Of a stretch of 64,000 bases of DNA, positions 17,445 through 26,666 are shown piece by piece (the first letter of the stretch is position 1; each line of letters starts with the position of its first letter). The translations under genes were made by a program, and so were the position numbers. The stretch is from positions 3,782,001 through 3,846,000 of the forward strand of contig NZ_JBDFMO010000001.1 of NCBI RefSeq assembly GCF_047238305.1, given 5' to 3'. The notes below the pieces were generated by a model. It had not been told where the DNA came from. It saw only the letters and a program-made list of their open reading frames with translations, and ran no database searches. This DNA is from Ferdinandcohnia sp047238305. GTDB taxonomy: Bacteria > Bacillota > Bacilli > Bacillales > Bacillaceae_L.

Positions 17445-17693
17445 TTACGCTTGTCCTAAACGACTCTCCACTTGCTGACAAACCTCATCAGCAGATAGGC
17501 CATTTGCTTCAATAACCGGACCTTTCATAACAGTATCAGCCATACCCATCACATTCGAATCTAAACCTGTAACAACGCAACAGTCACAGTTTTGTGCATC
17601 ACTTTCCTGTTTTAACTGAACAACATCATAGCCTTTTTCTTGAAGAGCTTGCTGAACATTTGTTAGAGAGCCTTCAACTCCAATTTTCGCCAT
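17445..17693 (-). CDS. ykuS: UPF0180 family protein YkuS
   Basis: Function unknown. 82 residues with the family's MAKIGVEGSLTNVQQAL start and the NCDCCVVTGLD cluster of three Cys. SD GGAGGTGG just upstream. Sits between the peroxiredoxin pair and ccpC as in B. subtilis. The Cys cluster could bind metal or be redox active (inference). Confidence 0.88.
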   Translation of the reverse strand: MAKIGVEGSLTNVQQALQEKGYDVVQLKQESDAQNCDCCVVTGLDSNVMGMADTVMKGPVIEANGLSADEVCQQVESRLGQA

Positions 17694-17786
17694 TAATCAT
17701 CCACCTCCTCATATATGTAATTTGTCACAATCACACTGTGATTATTCTACACATATTTGAAGATTGCATTCATAGTAAGGGCAAAT

Positions 17787-18665
17787 TTATAAAGTATCTA
17801 CGTTTTCCTTGATCATTTCCACAAAGGCTTGAACCTGTTTAAGTTCAAATGCATAATCATAACCAACGAGCCATGTATCCCGTTTCATTGGTTCATTGTT
17901 TTCGTTCATTAACGGAATTTTATAGATATTTTTCGTTTCCTCATCATTTAAAGTGACTGACGGCAAGATCGCATAGCCAATTCCATTTAAAGTCATTTGT
18001 TTACATGTTTCAATTTGATCAACCACTATTGTTCGGCGTGGTGTTGACTGAAAGGTTCGATGCCACCATTCTTGAATTTCTTGATAATAGGTTGAGTCAC
18101 TTTTAAATTGTATAAACGGCCGATCGGTTTCCCATACCTGTTCAATTTTTTGGATCTCTTTATCGACCATATACATGGTATCTGTTAATAAATGGTGTTT
18201 TGCACCCTTCCAGTCAGGTTTACCACGAATGATTCCTATATGTACAGTGTCATCATAAAGGTTTTTTAAAATTTCACTACTCCAGCCAGTAATTAACGAA
18301 ATTTTTGCATGTGGATATTTATTTACATATTTCTTTAAAACCTTGGGAAGCCAATTTTGTCCGATGATGGATGCGCACGCAATTTTTAAAGTCCCATGCA
18401 CTTCTTGATTTAATCCTTGAAGCTGCTCCCTTATTTTCTCCTCTTTTTCTACAACCTCTTTTGCAAAATCAATAATTTTTTCTCCCGCAGGTGTGGGCGT
18501 TAGCCCTTTCTGGGAACGAATAAAAATCTTTGTATTCCACGCTTTTTCAATCGTTTGAAGACGTTGAGATAGCGCTGGCTGTGTTACAAATAAACGCTCA
18601 GAAGCTTTTCGCATATTTAATTCAGATGATAGTACAACTAATAATTGAAATTCGGAAAATTGCAC
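17787..18665 (-). CDS. ccpC: LysR-type regulator, CcpC-like
   Basis: Seen: N-terminal winged HTH (about 1-60, MRKASERLFVTQPALSQRLQTIE), linker helix, and a periplasmic-binding-like effector domain (about 90-290). 292 aa. Known: B. subtilis CcpC (YkuM) represses citB and citZ, responds to citrate, and lies beside ykuL as here. Similarity runs through the effector domain (ITGWSSEI, FIQFKSDSTYYQEI), so I favour orthology over a generic LysR assignment. Targets are not in this window. Confidence 0.85.
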   Translation of the reverse strand: MQFSEFQLLVVLSSELNMRKASERLFVTQPALSQRLQTIEKAWNTKIFIRSQKGLTPTPAGEKIIDFAKEVVEKEEKIREQLQGLNQEVHGTLKIACASIIGQNWLPKVLKKYVNKYPHAKISLITGWSSEILKNLYDDTVHIGIIRGKPDWKGAKHHLLTDTMYMVDKEIQKIEQVWETDRPFIQFKSDSTYYQEIQEWWHRTFQSTPRRTIVVDQIETCKQMTLNGIGYAILPSVTLNDEETKNIYKIPLMNENNEPMKRDTWLVGYDYAFELKQVQAFVEMIKENVDTL

Positions 18666-18745
18666 ACTTGTTCCTCCCTGACTACAGGTATAAGTTTTAC
18701 TTATAGTATAATTTATATAACGCTAAATTTCATTAATAACAGAAG

Positions 18746-18774
18746 AAAACCTCCATTTTCAATATGGAGGTTTT
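18746..18774 (-). terminator. Terminator of darB
   Basis: Perfect 11-bp stem AAAACCTCCAT / ATGGAGGTTTT, 7-nt loop, T tract on the minus strand. Confidence 0.85.
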
Positions 18775-18781
18775 TGAAACT

Positions 18782-19219
18782 TTATTTGATTTTAAGTTGT
18801 TTATCCAATTGTTTTAAGATTGCACGACGGGTAAAAATACCCTCAAATACTAATTCATCATTTTCCACACATACAAATGGGTGATCAATGACTAAATGAA
18901 GACCTTTTAAAACATTGTCATTAAGGTTCAACCGTGGAATTTCCCTATTCATTACTTCTTCAACTTTCATTTTCTCTAGACGTTCAAATTCAATTCGTTC
19001 TAATCCAAGGATTGAGTCTAGGATATGAGTTGAGCTGATTAATCCGTGTAGTTTATATTTTGGATCTAATACTGGAACGGCGGTATAACCGGTTTTCGTA
19101 AGGACTAAAAGTGCGTGCTCTAGGTTATTTCCAATTTGAACGTGCGCAACTTTATCTGCAGGAATAAGCATGTTATTAATTGTTGTTTCAAACAAATTTT
19201 CACTTTGAAGACCAAACAT
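18782..19219 (-). CDS. darB: CBS-domain c-di-AMP receptor DarB (YkuL/CbpB)
   Basis: Seen: 145 residues made of two CBS domains (about 10-70 and 80-140) with no catalytic domain. Known: the B. subtilis orthologue binds c-di-AMP; when free of ligand it binds and stimulates the (p)ppGpp synthetase Rel and pyruvate carboxylase. Linked to ccpC as in B. subtilis. With ktrC it makes two c-di-AMP targets in this window. Confidence 0.88.
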   Translation of the reverse strand: MFGLQSENLFETTINNMLIPADKVAHVQIGNNLEHALLVLTKTGYTAVPVLDPKYKLHGLISSTHILDSILGLERIEFERLEKMKVEEVMNREIPRLNLNDNVLKGLHLVIDHPFVCVENDELVFEGIFTRRAILKQLDKQLKIK

Positions 19220-19366
19220 GTAAGCCTCACAACCTCACATCGTAATTATTTTTCATATGTTCCCAGATTTCTATTATTCATGCTCCACCTCTATTTTACC
19301 ATAATTTAATATGGATAACTTGTATTATTTTGCAACTGGGTATTATGAAAGGTTGCTAAAAAAAAT

Positions 19367-19387
19367 GGTTCGGCAATGCGCCGAACC
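19367..19387 (-). terminator. Terminator of ykuJ
   Basis: Perfect 8-bp stem GGTTCGGC / GCCGAACC, 5-nt loop, followed on the minus strand by ATTTTTTTT. Confidence 0.88.
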
Positions 19388-19401
19388 TTTACGGTGATGT
19401 T

Positions 19402-19638
19402 TTAGCTAATTAAATCAAAAATTTCGATTGCGATCATATCGATATTATCGAATTGATATGTTTTGGGTTTTTCCCCTTGCTGGTATACTTCAAGTTCAAA
19501 AGTACTTGTTTTGTTAAAATATTTTACACTGCACTTTCTTTCACCATTCACTTCAAAAAAACGTTGAGGTGGCTCCCCACCATTTGCATTTTCCTGAAGA
19601 CTTATAAGGCGAGAAATAATTCCTTGCAACTGTGACAT
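19402..19638 (-). CDS. ykuJ: YkuJ family protein (DUF1797)
   Basis: Function unknown. 78 residues beginning MSQLQGIISRLISLQE; start chosen for GGAGAGG with 8-nt spacing, not the upstream ATG at 19662. Small mixed alpha/beta protein without a signal peptide. Size and neighbours match B. subtilis ykuJ. Confidence 0.85.
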   Translation of the reverse strand: MSQLQGIISRLISLQENANGGEPPQRFFEVNGERKCSVKYFNKTSTFELEVYQQGEKPKTYQFDNIDMIAIEIFDLIS

Positions 19639-19823
19639 AAGTGCCTCTCCTTTCGTATGCATAAAGCCTATTTCATTTTAGGATTGAGCAATATCCATTC
19701 TTCTATCCACATTTTTCGAACGGAGCAATATTATCAGAATATTGTATTCAATACCTTTACATAACTACTATGTAACAATACAATAAAATTAGCTATGAAA
19801 CAATAAAAAAGTGGGAGGAAAAC

Positions 19824-20780
19824 ATGTCAAATCTTACGCAACTAAATGAGCGAATATTTTTAATTGATGCACATGATTTGGGAAGAAAAGCACGAACTGG
19901 TTCTTACATAATAAAAGAGGGAAAAATTACAATAGTTGAAACGAGTGCAAGCCCATCCATCCCTTACATTTTAGAGGGGTTAAAAGAACTTGAAATCCAC
20001 CCATATGAAGTTGAATATATTATTGTCACTCATATTCATTTAGACCATGCAGGAGGTGCTGGACTCCTCTTACAGCATTGCCCAAATGCAAAGGTGGTTG
20101 TTCATCCAAAAGGAGCTAGGCACTTAGCTGATCCCAGCCGTTTAATTGCAGGTGCCAGAGCGGTTTATGGAGAGGACTTTGATACGTTATTTAATCCAAT
20201 TTTACCAATTCCTGAGGAAAAGCTTTTTGTGAAAGAAGATCAGGAAGAACTTACAATTGGATCAAATTGCACACTTGTTTTTTATGATTCACCAGGCCAT
20301 GCTAATCATCATTTCAGCATTTTTGACCCTGTTAGTAACGGTATTTTTACTGGTGATACAATCGGTGTTTATTATCATGAGCTTGTAAAAGATGATATTG
20401 AACTCATTTTACCATCTACCACACCTAATCAATTCCGACCTGATGCCATGATAGAATCTGCTGAAAAAATAAAATCGCTAGGAGTTACAACTATTTATTT
20501 TGGTCATTATGGGATGACTACAAATGTGAATGAAGTATATAAACAACTCTCGTTTTGGTTACCTATTTTTGTTAATGCTGGGAAACAATCATTTGCTGAA
20601 CATCCATCAGCAAGTCCAATTGAGCATAAAAAAAGAATCAAGGAACTGATTCTTAATGAGGTTACCTCCTATCTTGATGAACGGAATGTGCCAAGGAATC
20701 ATGACGTATACGAAATAATTGGACTTGACCTTGATATATGTTCGATGGGAATTGTTGATTACCTCTTAAAAATAAAATAG
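19824..20780 (+). CDS. Metallo-beta-lactamase-fold hydrolase (318 aa)
   Basis: Seen: the metal-binding motif THIHLDHAGG near 74-83, a second ligand region (SPGHANHHFSIF) and an acidic bridging residue in GIFTGDTIG; no signal peptide. A C-terminal helical extension of about 90 residues follows the MBL domain. Substrate cannot be read from the sequence. SD GTGGGAGG upstream. Probably monocistronic between two terminators. Confidence 0.8.
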   Translation: MSNLTQLNERIFLIDAHDLGRKARTGSYIIKEGKITIVETSASPSIPYILEGLKELEIHPYEVEYIIVTHIHLDHAGGAGLLLQHCPNAKVVVHPKGARHLADPSRLIAGARAVYGEDFDTLFNPILPIPEEKLFVKEDQEELTIGSNCTLVFYDSPGHANHHFSIFDPVSNGIFTGDTIGVYYHELVKDDIELILPSTTPNQFRPDAMIESAEKIKSLGVTTIYFGHYGMTTNVNEVYKQLSFWLPIFVNAGKQSFAEHPSASPIEHKKRIKELILNEVTSYLDERNVPRNHDVYEIIGLDLDICSMGIVDYLLKIK

Positions 20781-20806
20781 AAATCCCATCTGGGATTTCT
20801 ATTTTT
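20779..20806. terminator. Terminator between converging genes
   Basis: Perfect 10-bp stem AGAAATCCCA / TGGGATTTCT, 2-nt loop as drawn, then ATTTTTT rightward. Confidence 0.85.
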
Positions 20807-20813
20807 TAGGATT

Positions 20814-21458
20814 TCAAAATATTCCATTGAAGCAGCCAGCTTGTAACGGGGTGCGATTGTCCATTTCAAGCAAGGAATAAATCGTCGTTTTATACGGATT
20901 CCAAGTTAGAAACGAAGTATCCGTTTTAGCCGCTTCATTTTTCTTTTCGGTAGCCTTTTTTACAGAAGGGGGCTCATCTTCCATAGCTAGTTCAGTAATC
21001 ACCCAATTTGAATTCATTTTTTCAAGCGTGATGACTTCATAATGATCTTTATACGAAACTGGTCCTGAATCGGGAGCTTTGAATAATTCATAGACGTACA
21101 TTTTATTTTTTTCCTGATCAAATAGAATTTTCGTTTCGTCTGTATAGGAATAAAACGGAACAAAGTATATTGCAAAATCGGAGCCATATACAATATAGCC
21201 CTCTTCTTCCTTGATCAAGTTCTCCTCTAAAAAGGTTGCTGCATAGTCCTCATGAAAATAAGGTGCGAGAATTTGCTCTACCTCATCATATGTACGAAAT
21301 TCTAATGTCAGTGAAGATTGAGCTTGAAAGGCTTCTTGTAGAAGTGTAAACACTTGTTCTTTTGATAAAGGTTGATTTGATGATGCTGTAGCCGCTGGAA
21401 CAGTAACGAGTCCGAGTAAACAAATGATTATGAGTAGTAGTACGATTCGCTTGTTCAA
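20814..21458 (-). CDS. Secreted protein, DUF3993-like (214 aa)
   Basis: Seen: a classical signal peptide (Lys-Arg, hydrophobic core, ATASS cleavage region near 25) followed by a domain of about 150 residues of alternating strands and a Lys/Glu-rich linker. The C terminus is GCFNGIF. The overall pattern resembles the Bacillus DUF3993 family, a tentative call from memory. No catalytic motif visible. Confidence 0.6.
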   Translation of the reverse strand: MNKRIVLLLIIICLLGLVTVPAATASSNQPLSKEQVFTLLQEAFQAQSSLTLEFRTYDEVEQILAPYFHEDYAATFLEENLIKEEEGYIVYGSDFAIYFVPFYSYTDETKILFDQEKNKMYVYELFKAPDSGPVSYKDHYEVITLEKMNSNWVITELAMEDEPPSVKKATEKKNEAAKTDTSFLTWNPYKTTIYSLLEMDNRTPLQAGCFNGIF

Positions 21459-21650
21459 AATATCATCCCTTCCTTGCTAGTCTTTCATTGTACAAGTACC
21501 ACCATTTTAACAATTTCTCTGTTTCTGGTGTGTATGAATCGTTCGTTAAATAGTTGCATATTTTGACACAATAAACGTTATACAAACAATTCATTCAATG
21601 ACCAAGTGAAAAAAAGAAAGAATTTTGACAAGAATACTACATTCTAAAAA

Positions 21651-21676
21651 AAGACCACAAGTTTGTGATCTTTTTT
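21651..21676 (-). terminator. Terminator of fadH
   Basis: Stem AAGA-CACAA / TTGTG-TCTT with one mismatch, flanked by A and T tracts. Confidence 0.65.
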
Positions 21677-21693
21677 AATCATTTATGAATCTA

Positions 21694-22458
21694 TTAAAAT
21701 GGATGCTGATTTAGCCACTGACCGCCATCCATCGTAATGCACTCCCCATTCACATAGGCTGCATGATCGGACAATAAAAAATAGGCGAGTTCTGCGATTT
21801 CTTCAGGTGTTCCTAATCGTCTTAATGGCACACTTCCAAGCGTTCGTTTTGCCGCTTCTTCTGATTCCCAAAGTTTTTCCGCTCCGCCTGTTCGTTCAAT
21901 CGGCCCAGGTGCAATTGCATTCACACGAATTCCATATTTACTTCCCCATTCAACCGCAAGTGTACGCGTCATGGATAACACACCCGCTTTTGCTGCTGCA
22001 GAATGAATCACCCCCGCACCAGCACCCCAAGCATATGTAGCGACCATATTAATTATACTTCCCTTGATATTCTTTTCGATCCAATACTTTCCAACTGCCG
22101 AACTGCAATAAAATGTTCCATTTAATACAATATTGATGACAGCATTCCACCCATTCACCGATAGCTTTTCAGCAGGACATATAAAGTTCCCTGCAGCATT
22201 GTTTACAAGAAAATCAATCCGACCAAATGCTTCATTGGTTATCTTAACCATATGCTCGGCATGCTCCGGCTCCCTTACATCCATCTGAACAATAAGAACT
22301 TGGTCTGGAAAGGTTTCAATTTCTTTTTTCGTCTCTTCCAATTTCTCAAGAGTCCGCCCTGTAATAACAACAAACGCCCCGGCGCTAGCAAACCTCTTTG
22401 CCATATATTTTCCCATACCACTTGATGCCCCTGTAACAATTACAACTTTCCCCTTCAT
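21694..22458 (-). CDS. fadH: 2,4-dienoyl-CoA reductase, SDR family
   Basis: NADPH-dependent reduction of 2,4-dienoyl-CoA during breakdown of unsaturated fatty acids. Seen: the SDR glycine motif GASSGMGKY near 10-18, NNAAGN, and a catalytic segment HSAAAKAG in which the usual YxxxK Tyr is absent, as in dienoyl-CoA reductases. 254 aa from the ATG at 22458 (SD GGAGGGG), identical in length to B. subtilis FadH (YkuF), which also neighbours ykuE. Confidence 0.88.
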   Translation of the reverse strand: MKGKVVIVTGASSGMGKYMAKRFASAGAFVVITGRTLEKLEETKKEIETFPDQVLIVQMDVREPEHAEHMVKITNEAFGRIDFLVNNAAGNFICPAEKLSVNGWNAVINIVLNGTFYCSSAVGKYWIEKNIKGSIINMVATYAWGAGAGVIHSAAAKAGVLSMTRTLAVEWGSKYGIRVNAIAPGPIERTGGAEKLWESEEAAKRTLGSVPLRRLGTPEEIAELAYFLLSDHAAYVNGECITMDGGQWLNQHPF

Positions 22459-22605
22459 CCTATCCCCTCCAAAAAGTGAATGACTATTCATTTTTTATTA
22501 TACCATTTTAACATGTGTAATACATATTTAAAAATTATTTGAATATGAATATGCTACACTAGTCTCATGACTTCAAATGATTTAATAGATAGGTTGGCGG
22601 TTAGG

Positions 22606-23469
22606 ATGTCTAAGAAATATACAAGAAGACAATTTTTAAAAAGAGCATTAGCGACTACTTCAACAGCTATTATCGCTTCTTCAATCGGGTATGGCTATGC
22701 CCGCTATATTGAACCGAGGCAGCTAGAAGTTTCGAGTCACATCATCGAGCATCCTACCATTCCGAAAAAATTCGATCAAATAAAAATAGTTCAATTTAGT
22801 GATACACATGTTGGGCACTATTTTTCTTTGAAGCAATTGAATCATATAGTCGATAAAATAAATGATCTCAAACCTGACCTACTGTTCTTTACTGGTGATT
22901 TAATGGATGAGCCTAATAAATACGCTGCTACCAATCACCTTATTCCAATTCTTGAACGATTAGAAGCACCACTTGGAAAGTTTGCCATTTACGGGAACCA
23001 TGACCATGGTGGCTTTGGTTCGGAAATATATAAAAAGCTGATGGCTCAAACTGGTTTTACCCTTTTAATGAATAGCTCGGAGGAAATTTTTGTAGAGGAG
23101 TCTAAGATTACAATTGTTGGGCTAGATGATGTCATGCTTGGTCGCCCTAATTTTGAACAAGCCTTTAAGAATGTGGATTCTTCTAGTTTTACTATTTTGC
23201 TTGCGCATGAGCCGGATATTGCCGAGCGCGCTGAAGAAGTGGGAGCACATATGCAACTATCGGGTCATAGTCATGGTGGCCAAATCCAAATTCCATTTTT
23301 CGGTCCACTGATTACCCCTCCACTTGGTAGCATCTACGTTGAAGGAGATCATCTAATTGGGCCTACTAACATGTTCCTATATGTCAATCGCGGACTTGGA
23401 ACAACAAGATTGCCACTACGTTTTCTTGCAAAACCCGAAATCTCTATTTTTACATTAGTTGCTACCTAG
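22606..23469 (+). CDS. ykuE: Tat-exported metallophosphoesterase YkuE
   Basis: Seen: twin-arginine signal TRRQFLKRA at the N terminus with a hydrophobic stretch; calcineurin-like metal ligands in FSDTHVGH, TGDLMDE, GNHDHGG and SGHSHGGQ. Known: B. subtilis YkuE is a cell-wall-located phosphoesterase exported by TatAyCy. I prefer the ATG at 22606, which gives a short Tat n-region; an ATG at 22567 is in frame but has no SD. No tat genes nearby. Confidence 0.88.
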   Translation: MSKKYTRRQFLKRALATTSTAIIASSIGYGYARYIEPRQLEVSSHIIEHPTIPKKFDQIKIVQFSDTHVGHYFSLKQLNHIVDKINDLKPDLLFFTGDLMDEPNKYAATNHLIPILERLEAPLGKFAIYGNHDHGGFGSEIYKKLMAQTGFTLLMNSSEEIFVEESKITIVGLDDVMLGRPNFEQAFKNVDSSSFTILLAHEPDIAERAEEVGAHMQLSGHSHGGQIQIPFFGPLITPPLGSIYVEGDHLIGPTNMFLYVNRGLGTTRLPLRFLAKPEISIFTLVAT

Positions 23470-23471
23470 CA

Positions 23472-23502
23472 AAAAGAGGATGTCACTCTGACATCCTCTT
23501 TT
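23472..23502. terminator. Bidirectional terminator, ykuE / GGDEF-EAL gene
   Basis: Perfect 14-bp stem from AAAAGAGG to CCTCTTTT with a 3-nt loop and T tracts on both strands. Confidence 0.9.
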
Positions 23503-23509
23503 CATTCCT

Positions 23510-25231
23510 CTATTTATTTTTTAGATAATGTTCAACCATTTCAGCCTCTGGAATGGGTTTACTAAAGAAATAGCCTTGTACCTTATGACAGCCCATTATT
23601 TTGAAAAAATCTACCTGTTGTTCTACTTCTACTCCCTCTGCAATAACAGAAAGACCAAGGCTTTGTGCTAAGTGAATAATTGTTGTTGTAATCGCTGCAT
23701 CCTTCTCATCACGAAGCACATCCTTAACAAAGGATTGGTCAATTTTAAGCGTATCAATTGGAAGTTTCTTAATATAACTTAATGAGGAATAACCTGTTCC
23801 GAAGTCATCTACCGAAATACGCACACCAATCTCTTTTAATTCTGCGAGTGTTTGCAACGTCCTCTTTGGATCCTGCATAGCCCCTTCTGTAAGCTCAAAT
23901 TCAAGGCATCCTGGATAGATTTGATTTTGTTCGATATTTTGTTGAATCATCGTCACTAATTCAGGTTGCTGGAATTGCTTCGGAGACAAATTGATTGAAA
24001 TGGAAACAGATCCATACCCGCTCTCTTTCCATTGCTTTAGTTTCCGACATACCGTCTGAATAGTCCATTCTCCAATTGATAAAATAAGCCCTGTATCCTC
24101 TGCAATAGGAATAAATTCAGCTGGTGACACGAACCCGAGAACTGGATGCTTCCACCTTAATAGCGCCTCAAAGCTAGTCACTTTATCTGTACTAAGATCC
24201 AACTGTGGTTGGTAATAGACTTCAAGTTCATTTTTCTCAATTGCTTTTCTAAGTCCAGTCTCCAGTTGCATCAAGTGAGTCGTATGTTTTTGTAAATCGA
24301 TGCTATAAAATTGATATAGTGACCTACCTAGTTCCTTTGCCCGATACAAGGCTGTATCAGCATTTTTTATTAGCGTATCGCCATCTCTTCCATCTGTTGG
24401 AAATATACTAATACCAATGCTAGCAGATATAAAAAACTCCTTGGATTCTAATCGGAAAGGCTTTTCAAAAGCCCTGTTCACGTTCTGAGCAAATTGCTCA
24501 GAAAGTTCTCTGGATGTGTTTGGTAGGATCATAATAAATTCGTCCCCACCTTGGCGGAACACTTTATAGCTCTTTTGACTTATAGATGCTAATCGTTTTC
24601 CAACTTCTTTTAATAAATGATCTCCAGAAACATGCCCCATTGAATCGTTAAAAAATTTAAAACGGTCAAGATCAATAAACATTAATGCTAGATTTTGATT
24701 AGTCATTTCTGCTATTTCTACTGCATTGTCTAAGTCCTTTTTTAACGAACTACGATTTGGCAACCCTGTAAGTGGATCATGATAAGCCATGTACGTTATC
24801 ATTTCTTTATCGGCAACTCTAGCAGAAATATCACGTGTAACACTTACGATAAATGTAATATCACCATTATCATCAAAGATAGGCGTTAGAATAGATTCTC
24901 CATGAACGACTCTCTTGTCAGCTAAAACAACCACATCCTGAAAAGAGACCGGTTCTTTTTTCTCCATAACAGAATTGTATTGTTCATGCAGATGATCTGC
25001 AGTTTCAAATGGTAATACCTCGTGGAGTGTTTTCCCTAGACTGTCACTCGTTAATTTTGCGTGCCCCTTAGCTTCTTCATTTAAGAAAACATAGGAAAAG
25101 CTGCCGTTGTCTTCAACTTTCATGACGTATATTAAATCCTTGATATGCTTAAGGATAATTTCAAAGATGATTGCTTCAATTTTATCATCAAAACAATTAT
25201 CTTTTAAGATGACATTATTCATTCTGTTCAT
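23510..25231 (-). CDS. PAS-GGDEF-EAL cyclic-di-GMP enzyme (573 aa)
   Basis: Seen: PAS/PAC domain (about 20-135), GGDEF domain with an intact GGDEF at 228-232, EAL domain with EALLRW from 355 plus DDFGTGYSS and the EGVE motif. No membrane segment, so cytosolic. Both catalytic signatures are present, so it could make and break c-di-GMP; the net activity cannot be read. It occupies the place of the c-di-GMP gene ykuI in B. subtilis but has a different architecture, so I give no symbol. Confidence 0.9.
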   Translation of the reverse strand: MNRMNNVILKDNCFDDKIEAIIFEIILKHIKDLIYVMKVEDNGSFSYVFLNEEAKGHAKLTSDSLGKTLHEVLPFETADHLHEQYNSVMEKKEPVSFQDVVVLADKRVVHGESILTPIFDDNGDITFIVSVTRDISARVADKEMITYMAYHDPLTGLPNRSSLKKDLDNAVEIAEMTNQNLALMFIDLDRFKFFNDSMGHVSGDHLLKEVGKRLASISQKSYKVFRQGGDEFIMILPNTSRELSEQFAQNVNRAFEKPFRLESKEFFISASIGISIFPTDGRDGDTLIKNADTALYRAKELGRSLYQFYSIDLQKHTTHLMQLETGLRKAIEKNELEVYYQPQLDLSTDKVTSFEALLRWKHPVLGFVSPAEFIPIAEDTGLILSIGEWTIQTVCRKLKQWKESGYGSVSISINLSPKQFQQPELVTMIQQNIEQNQIYPGCLEFELTEGAMQDPKRTLQTLAELKEIGVRISVDDFGTGYSSLSYIKKLPIDTLKIDQSFVKDVLRDEKDAAITTTIIHLAQSLGLSVIAEGVEVEQQVDFFKIMGCHKVQGYFFSKPIPEAEMVEHYLKNK

Positions 25232-25414
25232 GATACCATTCCCTATTTCGTGTAATATCTAAATCTTTCTGCATATATCGATAAAAACCTTTATTTTTCG
25301 AAGAAATATTTTAGTATATCAATTAATAATAAATGCTATGAATCGTATACATGCTATTGAATTTGTCAAAATTCACTACTACAAGTATAATAAAAGATAG
25401 AAAGGAGAGAAAGT

Positions 25415-25882
25415 ATGAAAAAACAGGTAAATCAAACCCCGCTCGAACCAACTGTGGACAACCTTGCTCGTGCTATCTTTGTTGTGAATCGACACGCTAA
25501 AACAGCAACAAACCCTAAATTTTTATATTTACTTAAGCGAAAAGCATTAGAAAAGCTTATATTAGAAGGAAAAGCCAAAAAAAAAGGCCTTCATTTTTCC
25601 AGAAATCCGAAAAATAGCCAACAGCAATCCGACGTTTTAATTTCAGCAGGGGATTATTATTTTCACATGCCTCCTACAAAAGAAGACTTCTCACGCCTAC
25701 CACACCTTGGAAAGTTGAATCAGACATATCGCAATCCAAAAACTCATCTATCACTTTCTCTAGCTAAAAGCCTTCTACAGCAATACGTTGGAATTGAAGA
25801 AAAAACGGAAAATAATCATTCACCACACAAACGAACCTACCAAAAACCCGTATTCAAAAAATTAGGAGAAAGTTATCGATAA
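25415..25882 (+). CDS. ykyB: YkyB family protein (155 aa)
   Basis: Function unknown. Basic protein; the N-terminal half (NLARAIFVVNRHAKTA, then FLYLLKRKALEKL) is the conserved YkyB signature, and the C-terminal tail is low complexity and very basic. SD AAGGAGAG. Same neighbourhood as B. subtilis ykyB. Confidence 0.82.
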   Translation: MKKQVNQTPLEPTVDNLARAIFVVNRHAKTATNPKFLYLLKRKALEKLILEGKAKKKGLHFSRNPKNSQQQSDVLISAGDYYFHMPPTKEDFSRLPHLGKLNQTYRNPKTHLSLSLAKSLLQQYVGIEEKTENNHSPHKRTYQKPVFKKLGESYR

Positions 25883-25890
25883 GTCCATAG

Positions 25891-25920
25891 AAAAAACCAG
25901 GTGTATGTACCTGGTTTTTT
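25891..25920. terminator. Bidirectional terminator, ykyB / DUF1906 gene
   Basis: Perfect 12-bp stem AAAAAACCAGGT / ACCTGGTTTTTT, 6-nt loop. Confidence 0.9.
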
Positions 25921-26569
25921 AATAGAGGTAAGTTAAGGTGCGTTGATCGGCTAAATTTGTATCAATTGGGCATTCTTGCGCGTCTCTTCCATATTGCCAT
26001 ACCCATACATTTGCTTTGCATTTCGGTGACACTGGTCTAAAGTTGGGCGCATTTCGTTCCTTCGACACCCCGGGCTCAGGTTCAGCACTCCATAATATGG
26101 TTTGTACCGCAACCTGCTTATTTTTTCGAACAGCTTCACAATACGCATTGGAAAAATCGCCTTCGACTGGATCATGGTAAATACCTGGACGATAGCCAGT
26201 TGGGTATATGGACTCCACCCATCCCCGAATCCACGCTTCATCTACAGCAAAAAAGCGCTCGATATTGGCAAATAGAGCAACATTATTGGGAATACCGAGA
26301 CGTCTTGCATTAAATACGGCATTACGTGCAGCGAGCTGTCCTTTTTCATAACTAGTCGCATCAGAAAAAACATTGTAAATCGGCAAGACCTTAATTCCAC
26401 GATTTCGTAAAAATGAAATTTCTTCTCTTGTTAAGGCGTGTGAAACATTTGGCACTTCACTCAAATATCTCCCCCAAAATTTCGGGTTTCCAAATTTACT
26501 TTTCACACATGTATATAACTCTTCATCGGCTGTTGCCGCCGAATCCACTCCCCATACATATCTTGGCAT
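25919..26569 (-). CDS. DUF1906 glycoside-hydrolase-like protein (216 aa)
   Basis: Seen: single domain beginning MPRYVWGVDSAATADEE, with FWGRYLSE and a TIM-barrel-like pattern through to WVWQYGRD; it matches the DUF1906/Rv2525c-like family, related to GH25-type folds. No signal peptide. ATG at 26569 chosen for AAGGAG with 9-nt spacing. Transcribed in the same direction as the propeller protein 98 nt upstream, so possibly one unit. A carbohydrate or peptidoglycan substrate is inferred only. Confidence 0.78.
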   Translation of the reverse strand: MPRYVWGVDSAATADEELYTCVKSKFGNPKFWGRYLSEVPNVSHALTREEISFLRNRGIKVLPIYNVFSDATSYEKGQLAARNAVFNARRLGIPNNVALFANIERFFAVDEAWIRGWVESIYPTGYRPGIYHDPVEGDFSNAYCEAVRKNKQVAVQTILWSAEPEPGVSKERNAPNFRPVSPKCKANVWVWQYGRDAQECPIDTNLADQRTLTYLY

Positions 26570-26666
26570 TTTCACAACTCCTTAGTGCATACAAGATCGA
26601 ACACTGAACTAAATATTTTCTGCATTTGCCCTGCCACTTATAGTGGAGGATGACTGCTGAATCAAA

